Assembly: GCF_000153305.1 (NCBI RefSeq)
Contig: NZ_CH724108.1
Span: 58,764-122,763, forward strand
Direction of reading: 5' to 3'
Source of the DNA: Oceanicola granulosus HTCC2516
GTDB lineage: Bacteria > Pseudomonadota > Alphaproteobacteria > Rhodobacterales > Rhodobacteraceae
Length of the DNA stretch: 64,000 nucleotides
Part shown: one piece after another, positions 1-9,217 of the stretch
Numbering within the stretch: position 1 is the first letter of the stretch
How the letters are laid out: each line of letters begins with the position of its first letter
Translations under genes and position numbers: made by a program
Notes under the pieces: generated by a model
Told to the model about the DNA's origin: nothing
Databases searched by the model: none
Seen by the model: the letters and a program-made list of their open reading frames with translations, nothing else

Positions 1-489
1 GGGCGCCGGGGCGGGCGCGGCCTGGCGCGGCAGGGAGACGACCCGCGGCGCGGGCTGCACGGGGGCCGGCGCGGGCGCGGCAGCGGCCGTGCGGACCGGC
101 TCCGGCTGCGGCGCGGGCGGTGCCTCGTCCTCGGGCGTGATCTCGGCGACCTGCTCGCCCAGAGCGGCGGCGCCGATCTCGAGCGGGTTGGGCGGCGGCG
201 CGGTGCGCGGCGGCGGCGCGGCGGCCACGGGGCCGTCCTCGCCGGTCGGGGTGAAGCCGCAGAGCTGCTCGCGGCCCCGGTTCACCCGCGGCACCCAGGT
301 GACGTTGCCCGAGATGCCGGCGCGGACGTAGACGCAGCCGCGGCTGTCGACGTACTGGGTGCCGGCATAGCCCGCGGGCGGCTGCTCGGAGGGCGGGCCC
401 GGCTCGCGCAGAACTTGTGCGCCCGCCGCCTGGCCGAGAACGAGGCCGGCCGTCAGCGCCGCGAGGAAAAACTGCTTGGTCATCGACAT
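1..489 (-). CDS. Secreted or envelope protein, N-terminal part (gene runs off the left edge)
   Basis: The visible part starts with a signal-peptide-like segment (MTKQFFLAALTAGLVLG, Ala-rich cleavage region). About 60 residues follow with the pattern YVDSRGCVYVRAG and VTWVPRVNRGREQLCG, then a Pro/Ala-rich linker that continues beyond base 1. That pattern of paired Cys and a WVPRV motif is typical of Rhodobacterales proteins that end in a SPOR (peptidoglycan-binding) domain, but the C-terminus is outside the window, so SPOR is inference. Two starts are possible (ATG at 489 or 483, MSMTK or MTK). The gene lies downstream of upp in the same direction, separated by about 75 bp. Confidence 0.6.
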   Translation of the reverse strand, partial: MSMTKQFFLAALTAGLVLGQAAGAQVLREPGPPSEQPPAGYAGTQYVDSRGCVYVRAGISGNVTWVPRVNRGREQLCGFTPTGEDGPVAAAPPPRTAPPPNPLEIGAAALGEQVAEITPEDEAPPAPQPEPVRTAAAAPAPAPVQPAPRVVSLPRQAAPAPAP

Positions 490-504
490 CTGCGCCCCCA
501 CACA

Positions 505-520
505 GGTGGAAAAATCCACC
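505..520. repeat. Short perfect inverted repeat upstream of the partial secreted-protein gene
   Basis: GGTGGA-AAAA-TCCACC forms a 6-bp stem with a 4-base loop. It lies between the upp stop and the next gene on the minus strand. It could be a weak upp terminator or a 5' UTR structure. No T-run follows on the minus strand, so an intrinsic terminator is not supported. Confidence 0.3.
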
Positions 521-565
521 CGGAGCATGCGCAGATAATCGTTTCTTGTAAAGAGACCGGAAAGC

Positions 566-1198
566 CTATTTCGTGCCGAACATGCGGTCACCCGCATCTC
601 CTAGCCCAGGTACAATATATCCATGGTCATCGAGCTGGTTATCCACAGCCGCTGTGATGACCGGCACGTCCGGATGCAGCTCCTTCATCCGTGCGACCCC
701 CTCGGGGGCGGCCAGGAGGCAGAGGAAGCGGATGTTCTTCGCGCCCGCCTGCTTGAGCAGGTCGATCGCCGCCGCCGAACTGTTGCCGGTCGCGAGCATC
801 GGGTCGACGGCGATCACCAGCCGGTCCTCGAGCCCGTCGGGCAGCTTGCAATAGTACTGAACGGGCTGCAGCGTCTGCTCGTCCCGGTAGAGTCCGACGA
901 AGCCGACGCGGGCGGCGGGGACCAGTTCGAGGATGCCGTCGAGCAGCCCGTTGCCGGCGCGCAGAATCGACACCAGCGCGAGCTTCTTGCCCTCGATGGC
1001 GGGCGCGTCCATGCGCTCCATCGGCGTCTCGATGCTGACCGTGGTCATCGGCAGGTCGCGGGTGATCTCGTAGGCGAGCAGGTGGCTGATCTCGCGCAGC
1101 AGCCGGCGGAAGCTGTTGGTCGAGGTGGTCTTGTCGCGCATGATCGTCAGCTTGTGCTGGATCAGCGGGTGATCGACGACGGTCAGGTGTTCGCTCAA
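566..1198 (-). CDS. upp: Uracil phosphoribosyltransferase
   Basis: A 210-aa protein of normal UPRTase length. It converts uracil and PRPP to UMP in the cytosol (pyrimidine salvage). Seen: N-terminal [14 protein letters not shown] and [12 protein letters not shown], the PRPP loop [16 protein letters not shown], and the C-terminal uracil-binding segment [18 protein letters not shown]. The start is taken as TTG at 1198, because its TTGA overlaps the TGA stop of add by 4 bases and gives the expected N-terminus ([11 protein letters not shown]). An in-frame open reading frame continues upstream through add but is only the opposite frame of that gene. It is the last gene of the cdd-deoA-deoB-add-upp operon. 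Confidence 0.95.
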   Translation of the reverse strand: MSEHLTVVDHPLIQHKLTIMRDKTTSTNSFRRLLREISHLLAYEITRDLPMTTVSIETPMERMDAPAIEGKKLALVSILRAGNGLLDGILELVPAARVGFVGLYRDEQTLQPVQYYCKLPDGLEDRLVIAVDPMLATGNSSAAAIDLLKQAGAKNIRFLCLLAAPEGVARMKELHPDVPVITAAVDNQLDDHGYIVPGLGDAGDRMFGTK

Positions 1199-2184
1199 CG
1201 GACGGCCTCCAGCTTCTTGGCGATGCGGGCCTTGGTATCGGCGTCGCAGAAGGCGGCGTCCAGCCCGTTGCGGCCCATCTCGGCAAAATCCTCCTCGCCC
1301 CAGCCGAAGGTGCGCTCGAGGTTGTCGAACTCGGAGACCATGTCGGTCTTGAAGAAGGGCGGATCGTCGGTCGAGACGGTGACCTTGGCGCCGCGCTCGC
1401 GCAGCCGCTGGATCGGGTGCGCCTGCCAGCTGTCGACCGCCTGCAGGAAGACGTTGGAGCCGGGGCAGACCTCGAGCGTCACCCCGTCCTCCGCGAGCCG
1501 GTCGACGAGGGCGAGGTCGTCGATGGCGTTGATGCCGTGGCCGATGCGCTCGACCTTCAGCGCGTCGAGCGTGTCGGCGACCATGTCCGGCCCGCCCCAC
1601 TCGCCGGCGTGGCAGGTGAGCCGCAGCCCGGCCTCGCGGGCGGCGTCGAAGGCCCAGGCGTAGTCGCCCGGCCGGCCGACCATCTCGGCGCCCGCCATGC
1701 CGAAGCCGGTGAGGAAGGGGCCCCTGGTCTCGGCGGCGCAGATCGCGATGGGCCGCGCCCGCTCGGGGCCGAAATGGCGGATGCAGGTGACGATGCCGCG
1801 CAGGGTGATGCCGTGCGCCCGCTCCGCCTCGGCCGCCGCCTCCTCGATGGCGGCGAGGTACTCGCGCCACGCCCCCACGTCGCCGCCGCCGCAGAAGTCG
1901 GGCGACAGGAAGGTCTCGGAATAGACCACCCCCGCCTCGGCGCTCTGCTCGAGCACCGCGAGGGTCAGGCGGCGGTAATCCTCGGGGCTCTGCAGCACGG
2001 TGCAGGCGGCCTCGTAGACGGTGAGGAAGTGGGCGAAGTCGCGGTAGGCGTAGCTGCCGTCCTCGTTGAAGATGCGCGACAGGTCGACGCTCTTCTCCTG
2101 CGCGAGGCGGCGGATGAAGTCGGGCGGCGCGGCGCCCTCGTGGTGCAGGTGCAGCTCGACCTTGGGGTAGTCTCTCCAGCTCAT
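1195..2184 (-). CDS. add: Adenosine deaminase
   Basis: 329 aa. It hydrolyses adenosine or deoxyadenosine to the inosine nucleosides in purine salvage. Seen: the metal-binding HxH near the N-terminus ([11 protein letters not shown]; the second His-Leu of the usual HLHLEGA is His-His here), the TCHAGE segment carrying the third His and catalytic Glu, IGHGINA, and the STDDPPFF motif with the metal-binding Asp. ATG at 2184 is chosen because AGGAGCTGG stands just upstream and the family starts just before the HxH motif; a longer in-frame start at 2244 adds 20 atypical residues. The stop overlaps the upp start, so translation is likely coupled. About 80 bp with a repeat element separates it from deoB. 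Confidence 0.93.
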   Translation of the reverse strand: MSWRDYPKVELHLHHEGAAPPDFIRRLAQEKSVDLSRIFNEDGSYAYRDFAHFLTVYEAACTVLQSPEDYRRLTLAVLEQSAEAGVVYSETFLSPDFCGGGDVGAWREYLAAIEEAAAEAERAHGITLRGIVTCIRHFGPERARPIAICAAETRGPFLTGFGMAGAEMVGRPGDYAWAFDAAREAGLRLTCHAGEWGGPDMVADTLDALKVERIGHGINAIDDLALVDRLAEDGVTLEVCPGSNVFLQAVDSWQAHPIQRLRERGAKVTVSTDDPPFFKTDMVSEFDNLERTFGWGEEDFAEMGRNGLDAAFCDADTKARIAKKLEAVR

Positions 2185-2211
2185 GGGCCAGCTCCTATTC
2201 AGACGTGCGGC

Positions 2212-2258
2212 CGCGAGGGGCCAGCCCCTCGCGCTCCCCGGCATATTTGCGGCCAGAT
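2212..2258. repeat. Intergenic palindrome plus GCATATTTGCGGCCAGATGAAG tail
   Basis: Between deoB and add is a near-perfect hairpin (GCGAGGGG at 2213-2220, CCCCTCGC at 2225-2232). It is followed by CCCCGGCATATTTGCGGCCAGATGAAG-type sequence. I recognise this layout (GC hairpin, then an ATATTT core, then CCAGATGAAG or GAACAGA) as a common intergenic element of Rhodobacteraceae. A related element lies at 31542-31661. It may act as an mRNA-stabilising or attenuating structure inside the salvage operon. Confidence 0.5.
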
Positions 2259-2263
2259 GAAGA

Positions 2264-3439
2264 TCACAGGAACGAGGTGCCGGGGCCGCGTTCGGTGAGG
2301 CCCAGGTGGGCGGCGACGCTCGCGGCGACGTCGGTGAAGGCGCGCTGCCCGAGCGGGCGCGCGCCGAGGCCGTGGCAGAGCACCGGCACCCGCTCCCGGG
2401 TGTGGTCGGTCCCGATCCAGGTCGGGTCGTTGCCGTGGTCGGCGGTCACGATCAGCAGGTCGCCCGCGCGCATCCGCCCGAGCAGGTCGCCGAGGGCGGT
2501 GTCGAACCATTCGAGGTGGTCGCGGTAGCCGACCGGGTCGCGGCGGTGGCCGTAGAGGCTGTCGAACTCGACGAAGTTGGCGAAGGTGAGCGAGCCGTCC
2601 TCGGCGGTGTCGGCGAGGCGCACCAGGTGGCCCATCAGGGCGCGGTCGTCGCCCTTGGCGACATCGGTGATGCCGCGCATGGAGAAGATGTCGCCGATCT
2701 TGCCGACCGCGTGGACCGGGCGGCCGTCGGCGGCGGCCCAGTCGCACAGGGTGGGCGACGGCGGCGCGATGGCGAAGTCCTTGCGGTTCTGGGTGCGGCG
2801 GAAGTCGCCGGGGGCGCCGACGAAGGGCCGGGCGATGACGCGGCCGACCCGCATCTCGTGCAGCCGGGGGGCGAGGGCCGCGCAGAGGTCGAGCAGGCGC
2901 TCGAGCCCGAACGCCTCCTCGTGGGCGGCGATCTGGAAGACGCTGTCGACGGAGGTGTAGCAGATCGGCCAGCCCGTCTCGAGGTGACGCTCGCCCTCCT
3001 CCTCGATGATGTTGGTGCCCGACGCGTGGCGGTTGCCGAGGATGGCCCCGGTGCCGGCGAGGCGGCAGACCTCGGCGACGAGATCGGCGGGGAAGCTGTT
3101 CTCGCGGTCGGGGAAGCTGTGCCAGTCCCACGGCACCGGCACCCCGGTGAGCTCCCAGTGGCCCGAGGGCGTGTCCTTGCCGCGGCTGACCTCCGTGGCC
3201 GCGCCCCAGGCGCCCTGCCCGCTCAGCGCGAGGCCGCAATCGGCGACGCCGGAGGCGAGGTCGAGCGCCGCGCCGAGGCCGAGCCGCTCGAGCACCGGCA
3301 CCTCGAGGCCGACCGCCTCGGCGATATGGCCGACGGTGTTGGCGCCGCTGTCGGGAACGCCGTCGTTGAAGAACTCGCCCGCGTCGGGCGCGCCGCCGAT
3401 GCCGACGCTGTCGATGACGATCAGGAAGGCGCGGCTCAT
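2264..3439 (-). CDS. deoB: Phosphopentomutase
   Basis: 391 aa, normal length for the alkaline-phosphatase-superfamily phosphopentomutase. It interconverts (deoxy)ribose 1-phosphate and 5-phosphate, linking nucleoside phosphorolysis to central metabolism. Seen: the first metal Asp in LIVIDSVGIGGAPDA, the GKDTPSGHWELTG block around the active site, and the late metal ligands in IVTADHGNDPTW and GTDHTRE. ATG at 3439 shares an ATGA overlap with the deoA stop, so the two genes are translationally coupled. Confidence 0.95.
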   Translation of the reverse strand: MSRAFLIVIDSVGIGGAPDAGEFFNDGVPDSGANTVGHIAEAVGLEVPVLERLGLGAALDLASGVADCGLALSGQGAWGAATEVSRGKDTPSGHWELTGVPVPWDWHSFPDRENSFPADLVAEVCRLAGTGAILGNRHASGTNIIEEEGERHLETGWPICYTSVDSVFQIAAHEEAFGLERLLDLCAALAPRLHEMRVGRVIARPFVGAPGDFRRTQNRKDFAIAPPSPTLCDWAAADGRPVHAVGKIGDIFSMRGITDVAKGDDRALMGHLVRLADTAEDGSLTFANFVEFDSLYGHRRDPVGYRDHLEWFDTALGDLLGRMRAGDLLIVTADHGNDPTWIGTDHTRERVPVLCHGLGARPLGQRAFTDVAASVAAHLGLTERGPGTSFL

Positions 3440-4743
3440 GGGTCGATCCTCGCATGGACGAGCGGCGGCGGCTCGGCGGCGGTCTCGCCGATGGTGACGG
3501 CGGCGAGGATGGCGTGGGCGGCGCGCTCGGCGCTCTCCTCGTCGCGGGCGTGCAGGGTGCAGATCGGCGCGCCGCGCTCGAGCCGGGCGCCGAGGCCGGC
3601 GAAGTCGGAAATGCCGACGGCCGGGTCGACCTTGTCGGTCTCGACCTGCCGCCCCCCGCCGAGACCGACCACCGCGAGGCCCAGCGCCTCGCCGTCGATG
3701 GCGGCGAGATGGCCGGCGACGGGCGCGGGCACCTCGCCCACCACGGGCGCGGCGGGCAGGTGGGTGCGCCAGTCGCTCTCCATGTCGGGCGGGCCGCCGA
3801 GCTCGGCGACCATGCGGGCGAAGTGGGCCATGGCGCGCCCCGAGGCGATGGCGTCGGCGACCTTCTCCTCGGCCTCGCCCTCGGCCTCGCCGGCCAGCGC
3901 CAGCAGCCGCCCGCCGAGCGCGACGGTCAGGTCGTGCAGGCGGGGTGCGGCGGCGCGGTTGCCCGAGAGCACCTCCATCGACACCGCGACCTCGAGCGCG
4001 TTGCCGAGCGCGGGCGCGAGCGGCTGGTTCATGTCGGTGATCAGCGCCGCGGTGGGGCAGCCCGCGCCGTTGGCGGTGCCGGTGAGCGACTCGGCGAGCG
4101 CGGTGGCCTCGGCGGGCGACTTCATGAACGCGCCGCTGCCGATCTTGACGTCGAGCACCAGCCCGCCGAGCCCTGCGGCGAGCTTCTTGGACAGGATCGA
4201 GGCGGTGATGAGGTCGATGCTCTCCACCGTCGCCGTCACGTCGCGCACCGCGTAGAGGCGGGCGTCGGCGGGGGCGATGCGGCCCGTCGCGCCGACGATG
4301 GCGCAGCCGGCGGCGCGGGTGACGCGGCGCAGGGTGTCGGCGTCGACCTGGGTGACGAGGCCGGGGATCGCCTCGAGCTTGTCGAGCGTGCCGCCGGTAT
4401 GGCCGAGGCCGCGCCCCGAGATCATCGGCACGAACACCCCGCAGGCCGCGAGCGCCGGGGCCAGCACGAGGCTCACGCAATCGCCGACGCCGCCGGTGGA
4501 GTGCTTGTCGAGCACCGGGCCGGGCAGGTCCCAGCCGAGCACGTCGCCGCTGTCGCGCATCGCCAGCGTCAGCCCGATGCGGCCCTCGTCGGTCATGCCG
4601 TTGAGGCAGACGGCCATCGCGAAGGCCCCGGCCTGGGCGTCGCTGACGGCGCCGCTGGCGAGGCCGGCGGCGAACCAGGCGAGCTCGTCGGCGCCCGGCG
4701 TCTCGCCCTCGCGCAGCTTGCGGATGATCGCGCGCGCCTCCAT
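3436..4743 (-). CDS. deoA: Thymidine phosphorylase
   Basis: 435 aa, full length. It phosphorolyses thymidine or deoxyuridine to base and deoxyribose 1-phosphate, which DeoB then isomerises. Seen: the phosphate-binding KHSTGGVGD segment near residue 80, SGRGLGHTGGTLDKLEAI (the family signature), and the Lys-rich KIGSGAFMKS segment. The start ATG (4741-4743) shares one base with the cdd stop (TGATG). Located second in the salvage operon. Confidence 0.95.
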   Translation of the reverse strand: MEARAIIRKLREGETPGADELAWFAAGLASGAVSDAQAGAFAMAVCLNGMTDEGRIGLTLAMRDSGDVLGWDLPGPVLDKHSTGGVGDCVSLVLAPALAACGVFVPMISGRGLGHTGGTLDKLEAIPGLVTQVDADTLRRVTRAAGCAIVGATGRIAPADARLYAVRDVTATVESIDLITASILSKKLAAGLGGLVLDVKIGSGAFMKSPAEATALAESLTGTANGAGCPTAALITDMNQPLAPALGNALEVAVSMEVLSGNRAAAPRLHDLTVALGGRLLALAGEAEGEAEEKVADAIASGRAMAHFARMVAELGGPPDMESDWRTHLPAAPVVGEVPAPVAGHLAAIDGEALGLAVVGLGGGRQVETDKVDPAVGISDFAGLGARLERGAPICTLHARDEESAERAAHAILAAVTIGETAAEPPPLVHARIDP

Positions 4744-5135
4744 CAGGTGCGGCTCATGTGGTCCTTGGCGAAGACGCCGGGGAGCAGCTCGCCCACCGTC
4801 GTCTCGAGCGTCGCGCCGTCGAGGGTGGCGAGGGTCACCGGCACGTTGGGGGCGGCGAACTCGGCGAGCTTCTGGCGGCAGCCGCCGCAGGGGGTGACGG
4901 GGGTTTCGGAATCGGAGACGACGGCCATCTCGGCGATGGCGGTGAAGCCGCCGGCGACCATCGCGGCGATCGCCCCGGCCTCGGCGCAGGTGCCTTCCGG
5001 GTAGGCGACGTTCTCGACGTTGCAGCCGGTGAAGACGGCGCCCGAGGTGGTGCGCAGCGCGGCCCCGACCTTGAAGCGGGAATACGGCGCGTGGGCGTTT
5101 TCGCGGACGGCGCGGGCGTGGTCGACGAGGGTCAT
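4743..5135 (-). CDS. cdd: Cytidine deaminase
   Basis: 130 aa, the length of the homotetrameric class. It deaminates cytidine or deoxycytidine to the uridine nucleosides. Seen: the zinc site CAEAGAI (zinc Cys and proton-shuttle Glu) and PCGGCRQ (two further zinc Cys), plus the substrate motif GCNVENVAYP. ATG at 5135 follows a clear AGGAGAGG ribosome site. First gene of the five-gene salvage operon, so its promoter should lie in 5136-5270, where the gene is divergent from the DUF3072 genes. Confidence 0.95.
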   Translation of the reverse strand: MTLVDHARAVRENAHAPYSRFKVGAALRTTSGAVFTGCNVENVAYPEGTCAEAGAIAAMVAGGFTAIAEMAVVSDSETPVTPCGGCRQKLAEFAAPNVPVTLATLDGATLETTVGELLPGVFAKDHMSRT

Positions 5136-5270
5136 CGGGCCTCTCCTGAAATCCTGCCTCAGACTGGTCCGCCGCCGATAGGGATGCAAGGGCCGAGGCG
5201 GAACCCCGAACGTGCCGTCAAGGTTGTTCCGGCAAGCCCCGCCCCCAGCCCGCCCAGAGGAGGACCGGCC

Positions 5271-5492
5271 ATGATGCCCCCCGTGAAGACCGTGCTCGAC
5301 AGCCCCGCCGCCGAGAGCGACCACGACCCCGACGCCCCGATGACGAACGACCAGGCGGTGCACCTGCGCTCGCTCTGCGAGGCGACGGGCGAGGAGTTCG
5401 ATACCGCGCTGACGGAGGCGCAGGCGCATGCGCGCATCCTCGAACTGGAGGCGCAGAAGCACGACCAGCCGGACGCGCGGAAGGAGGGCTGA
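5271..5492 (+). CDS. Small DUF3072-type protein (copy 1)
   Basis: 73 aa, acidic. A disordered N-terminus leads into the conserved core PMTNDQAVHLRSLCEATGEEFDTALTEAQAHARILELE, which matches the DUF3072 pattern: a helix beginning MT-x-x-QA, a turn GEEFD, then a second helix that ends the fold. AGGAGGACCGGCC precedes the ATG. The function is unknown. The next gene, one base downstream, is a second member of the same family, and a third lies at 16504-16719. Confidence 0.7.
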   Translation: MMPPVKTVLDSPAAESDHDPDAPMTNDQAVHLRSLCEATGEEFDTALTEAQAHARILELEAQKHDQPDARKEG

Positions 5493-5493
5493 G

Positions 5494-5694
5494 ATGAGCA
5501 TCGCCACCCCCTTCGCCGCCCGCGCCTTCCTCGACGATCACCCGGAGTTCGACGCCGATGCCGAGATGACGGCGGTGCAGGCGACGAAGCTGCGCGAGCT
5601 GTCCGAGGCGGCGAATGAGCCGTTCGACGGCCAGCTCACCCAGTTGCAGGCGCAGCGGCGCATCGCGGCGCTCGAGGAGATGCTGGGCCGCTGA
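5494..5694 (+). CDS. Small DUF3072-type protein (copy 2)
   Basis: 66 aa. The core MTAVQATKLRELSEAANEPFDGQLTQLQAQRRIAALEEML keeps the DUF3072 spacing but is diverged from copy 1. AAGGAGGGCTGAG spans the end of copy 1 and serves as ribosome site, so the two are one transcription unit and look like an old tandem duplication. Function unknown. Confidence 0.65.
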   Translation: MSIATPFAARAFLDDHPEFDADAEMTAVQATKLRELSEAANEPFDGQLTQLQAQRRIAALEEMLGR

Positions 5695-5756
5695 CGCCCG
5701 GTTCTGTTGCACGAGGCGGCGCTTCGTGCTCTAGCATTGGTCCTGCGATCAGGCAG

Positions 5757-5776
5757 ATGGTTTAATATTGAACCAT
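5757..5776. promoter_or_regulatory. AT-rich near-palindrome just upstream of maeB (candidate operator)
   Basis: ATGGTTTAATATTGAACCAT is a 20-base palindrome with one mismatched pair. It ends 13 bases before the maeB start and covers the maeB ribosome-site approach. It is strikingly AT-rich against a roughly 70 percent GC background. It could be a repressor site or a promoter -10 region; the sequence does not show which. Confidence 0.4.
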
Positions 5777-5789
5777 CCGGGAGGGACCG

Positions 5790-8069
5790 ATGAGCGATCA
5801 AGTCAAGGACAGCGCGCGGCAGGCGGCGCTCGACTACCACCGCCTGCCCAAGCCGGGCAAGCTGGAGGTGCGCGCCACCAAGCCGCTCGCCAACGGCCGC
5901 GACCTGTCCCGCGCCTACTCCCCCGGGGTCGCCGAGGCCTGCCTGGAGATCAAGGGCGACCCGCAGACCGCGTCCGACTTCACCGCCCGCGGCAACCTCG
6001 TCGCCGTGGTCTCCAACGGCACCGCCGTGCTCGGGCTCGGCGATATCGGCGCGCTGGCGTCGAAGCCGGTGATGGAGGGCAAGGCGGTCCTGTTCAAGAA
6101 GTTCGCCAACATCGACTGCTTCGACATCGAGCTCGACGAGCGCGACCCGGAGAAGCTCGCCGAGATCGTCTGCGCGCTCGAACCGACCTTCGGCGCGATC
6201 AATCTCGAGGACATCAAGGCGCCCGATTGCTTCATCGTCGAGAAGATCTGCCGCGAGCGGATGGGCATCCCCGTCTTCCACGACGACCAGCACGGCACCG
6301 CCATCGTCGTCGGCGCGGCGACGACGAACGCGCTGCGCGTCGCGGGCAAGCGGTTCGAGGACATCAAGGTCGTCTCGACCGGCGGCGGCGCGGCGGGGAT
6401 CGCCTGCCTCAACATGCTGCTCAAGCTCGGGGTGAAGCGCGAGAACGTCTGGCTCTGCGACATCGCCGGTCTGGTCCACGAGGGCCGCGAGGAGGAGATG
6501 ACGCCGCAGAAGGCGGAGTTCGCCCAAGGCACCGAGCCGCGCCAGCTCGGCGACGTGATCGACGGCGCCGACCTGTTCCTCGGCCTGTCGGGGCCGAACG
6601 TGCTCAAGCCCGAGATGGTGGCGAAGATGGCGGGGACGCCGATCATCTTCGCCCTCGCCAATCCGACGCCCGAGATCATGCCCGACGCCGCCCGCGAGGT
6701 CGCGCCGGACGCGATTATCGCCACCGGGCGCAGCGATTTCCCGAACCAGGTCAACAACGTCCTGTGCTTTCCGTTCATCTTCCGCGGCGCGCTCGACGTC
6801 GGCGCGACGGAGATCAACGACGCGATGCAGATCGCCTGCATCGAGGGCATCGCCGCCCTCGCCCGCGCCACCACCAGTGCCGAGGCGGCGGCGGCCTATC
6901 ACGGCGAGCAGCTCACCTTCGGCGCCGACTACCTCATCCCCAAGCCCTTCGACCCGCGCCTGATGGGCGTCGTCGCCAGCGCCGTCGCCCGCGCCGCGAT
7001 CGAGGCCGGCGTTGCCGCGCGCCCGCTCGCCGACATGGACGCCTACAAGCGCAAGCTCGACAGCTCCGTCTTCAAGTCGGCCCTGCTGATGCGCCCGGTC
7101 TTCGACGCGGCGGCCACGGCGGCGCGGCGGATCGTGTTCGCCGAGGGCGAGGACGAACGGGTGCTGCGCTGTGCGCAGGCGGTGCTCGAGGAGACGCCGG
7201 AGACGCCGATCCTGATCGGCCGTCCCGAGGTTATCGCCACCCGCTGCGAGCGGCTCGGCCTGACGATCCGGCCCGAGCGCGACTTCAACATCGTCAACCC
7301 GGAGAACGACCCGCGCTACCGCGACTACTGGGGCACCTACCACGAGCTGATGGCCCGCAAGGGCGTCACCCCCGATCTCGCCAAGGCGGTGATGCGCACC
7401 AACACCACCGCCATCGGCGCGGTGATGGTCCACCGCGAGGAGGCCGACAGCCTGATTTGCGGCACCTTCGGGCAGTACCTGTGGCACCTGAACTACGTCA
7501 CCCAGGTGCTCGGCACCGAGGCGCTGCGCCCGGTCGGGGCGCTGTCGATGATGATCCTCGAGGACGGCCCGCTGTTCATCGCCGACACGCAGGTCCATGC
7601 CGAGCCGACGCCCGAGCAGATCGCGGAGACCGCCATCGGCGCGGCCCGCCACGTCCGCCGCTTCGGCCTCGCCCCGGCCATCGCGCTCTGCTCGCACTCG
7701 CAGTTCGGCAACCTCGACAACGAGACCGGCCGGCGGATGCGCGCGGCGGTGGCGCTGCTCGACAGCGAGCCGCGCGACTTCTGCTACGAGGGCGAGATGA
7801 ACGTCGACGCCGCGCTCGACCGGGAACTGCGCGACCGGGTCTTCCCCGACAGCCGCATGACCGGCGCGGCCAACGTGCTGATCTTCGCCAATTCCGACGC
7901 CGCCTCGGGGGTGCGCAACATCCTCAAGATGAAGGGCGGCGGCCTCGAGGTGGGGCCGATCCTGATGGGGCTGGGCAACCGCGCCCACATCGTCACCCCC
8001 TCGATCACCGCGCGCGGCCTGCTCAACATGTCGGCCATCGCCGGCACACCCGTCTCGCACTACGGCTGA
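5790..8069 (+). CDS. maeB: NADP-dependent malic enzyme with C-terminal phosphotransacetylase-like domain
   Basis: 759 aa, the length of the two-domain MaeB class. The N-terminal half decarboxylates malate to pyruvate: [12 protein letters not shown], the catalytic [14 protein letters not shown], the metal-site stretch [11 protein letters not shown], and the nucleotide loop [12 protein letters not shown]. From about residue 430 a Pta-like domain follows ([14 protein letters not shown] to the C-terminus). In the family that domain is regulatory and binds acetyl-CoA rather than being catalytic. GGGAGGGACCG precedes the ATG. The 3' end is 3 bp from a convergent gene, so no separate terminator is possible there. 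Confidence 0.93.
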   Translation: MSDQVKDSARQAALDYHRLPKPGKLEVRATKPLANGRDLSRAYSPGVAEACLEIKGDPQTASDFTARGNLVAVVSNGTAVLGLGDIGALASKPVMEGKAVLFKKFANIDCFDIELDERDPEKLAEIVCALEPTFGAINLEDIKAPDCFIVEKICRERMGIPVFHDDQHGTAIVVGAATTNALRVAGKRFEDIKVVSTGGGAAGIACLNMLLKLGVKRENVWLCDIAGLVHEGREEEMTPQKAEFAQGTEPRQLGDVIDGADLFLGLSGPNVLKPEMVAKMAGTPIIFALANPTPEIMPDAAREVAPDAIIATGRSDFPNQVNNVLCFPFIFRGALDVGATEINDAMQIACIEGIAALARATTSAEAAAAYHGEQLTFGADYLIPKPFDPRLMGVVASAVARAAIEAGVAARPLADMDAYKRKLDSSVFKSALLMRPVFDAAATAARRIVFAEGEDERVLRCAQAVLEETPETPILIGRPEVIATRCERLGLTIRPERDFNIVNPENDPRYRDYWGTYHELMARKGVTPDLAKAVMRTNTTAIGAVMVHREEADSLICGTFGQYLWHLNYVTQVLGTEALRPVGALSMMILEDGPLFIADTQVHAEPTPEQIAETAIGAARHVRRFGLAPAIALCSHSQFGNLDNETGRRMRAAVALLDSEPRDFCYEGEMNVDAALDRELRDRVFPDSRMTGAANVLIFANSDAASGVRNILKMKGGGLEVGPILMGLGNRAHIVTPSITARGLLNMSAIAGTPVSHYG

Positions 8070-8072
8070 GGC

Positions 8073-9092
8073 CTACTCGAACGGCACCAGCCGCCCCTCG
8101 CGCCAGACGAAGCGGCGGGCGCAGCGCCGTTCGGTGCAGGATTCGTCCTTCATCGACAGGGTGACGACGGTCTCCGTCGTCGCCGTCTCGTAGTCGCCCT
8201 CGTAGGCGAGCAGGTAGCTGCCGTCGGGCTGGCCGAGGTAGATGCGGGTCGGGCAGACGGGGATGTCGCAATAGAGGTAGGGGACGTTGACGCACTCCGC
8301 CTCGCCGAAATCGACCTCCATGTCCTCGAGCCCGTCGCCGTTCAGGTCGCGCGGGCGGGCGAAGCCGTGCTGCACCTCGACCATCGCGCCGCCCCGCTCG
8401 CGGCAGAGCGCGCGGATCTCGGTGAGGGTCTCGAAGGCCGGGTCGCTGACGCCCACCTGCGCCACCGACGGCTCGGGCGGCGCTTCGGGCGCGGCCTCCG
8501 GTTCGGCGCCCGGCGCGGTGGCGACCTCTTCCGGCTCCGACGGCGTCGCCGCCGGCGGCTCGGACTCAGGCGTGGGATCGGGCGCCGGCGCGGGCTCGGC
8601 GACGACCAGCGGCGCGGGCGCCTCCAGCGGGCAGGCGGCGAAGGCGCGGTCGATGGCGTCGCTCGAGCCGTTCAGCCCGAACGGCCGGTTGGCGCGGATC
8701 GGGCGGTTGATGATGGTGAAGGTCGCCACGTTGCCCCGCTTCAGCCCGGCCACCAGCACCCCGTCGCGGCGCGGCAGGTAGGGCGCGCGGAACACCCCGG
8801 CCTCCCCCGGCACCGCCTCGAGCACCAGCTCGCCCGCCTGGCGGTAATCGACCGTCCACAGCCCCTCGAGCCGCGCCTGGCTCTCGCGCGGGGTGAGCCG
8901 GATCAGGAAGCCGATCCCGTCGCCGGTGTCGCAGCCGATCTCGATGCAGAAGTAGCCGCCCGCCTCGATGGGGCCGAACGGACAGTTGCGCGCCGCCTGC
9001 CGCTCGTCGGTCCGGTAGAAATCCCACCTCTCCTGCGCCGAAGCGGCCCCCGCCAGCGTCAGAAGAGCGAACAGCAATGGCATCAGGCGCAT
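8073..9092 (-). CDS. Exported hypothetical protein with acidic Pro/Ala/Glu linker
   Basis: 339 aa. MRLMPLLFALLTLAGAASA is a clear signal peptide. Residues about 20-150 form a Cys-containing globular domain (CPFGPIEAGGYFCIEIGC). About 70 residues rich in Pro, Ala and Glu follow, then a C-terminal domain containing DLNGDGLEDMEVDF, which resembles a Dx[DN]xDG calcium loop, and more Cys pairs (CDIPVC). The start is set at 9092 rather than the upstream in-frame ATG because only this gives a signal peptide. Divergent from prpE across 125 bp. I do not recognise a family; a periplasmic or surface role is inference. Confidence 0.65.
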   Translation of the reverse strand: MRLMPLLFALLTLAGAASAQERWDFYRTDERQAARNCPFGPIEAGGYFCIEIGCDTGDGIGFLIRLTPRESQARLEGLWTVDYRQAGELVLEAVPGEAGVFRAPYLPRRDGVLVAGLKRGNVATFTIINRPIRANRPFGLNGSSDAIDRAFAACPLEAPAPLVVAEPAPAPDPTPESEPPAATPSEPEEVATAPGAEPEAAPEAPPEPSVAQVGVSDPAFETLTEIRALCRERGGAMVEVQHGFARPRDLNGDGLEDMEVDFGEAECVNVPYLYCDIPVCPTRIYLGQPDGSYLLAYEGDYETATTETVVTLSMKDESCTERRCARRFVWREGRLVPFE

Positions 9093-9217
9093 CTGGAAGA
9101 CTCCCCGTGGCCCACGCCTCCAGAGAGCACAGCCCGCCGCGCCGCGCAACGCGCCCGCGCTTGCCGCGCCCGCGCCCTGCCGCTTACGGTGAGGGCGGGA
9201 GCAGGAGGAGACAGGGC

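Noticed and set aside
3454-5004. Long plus-strand open frame opposite deoA and cdd
   Set aside because: Translation is Gly/Arg/Asp-rich and motif-free; the minus strand encodes recognisable enzymes.
5538-8060. An 840-codon open frame on the minus strand opposite maeB
   Set aside because: It is a shadow of the GC-rich maeB gene: low-complexity His/Arg/Gly/Ala/Glu-rich translation, no family motifs, no ribosome site. The plus-strand frame has full malic enzyme motifs.
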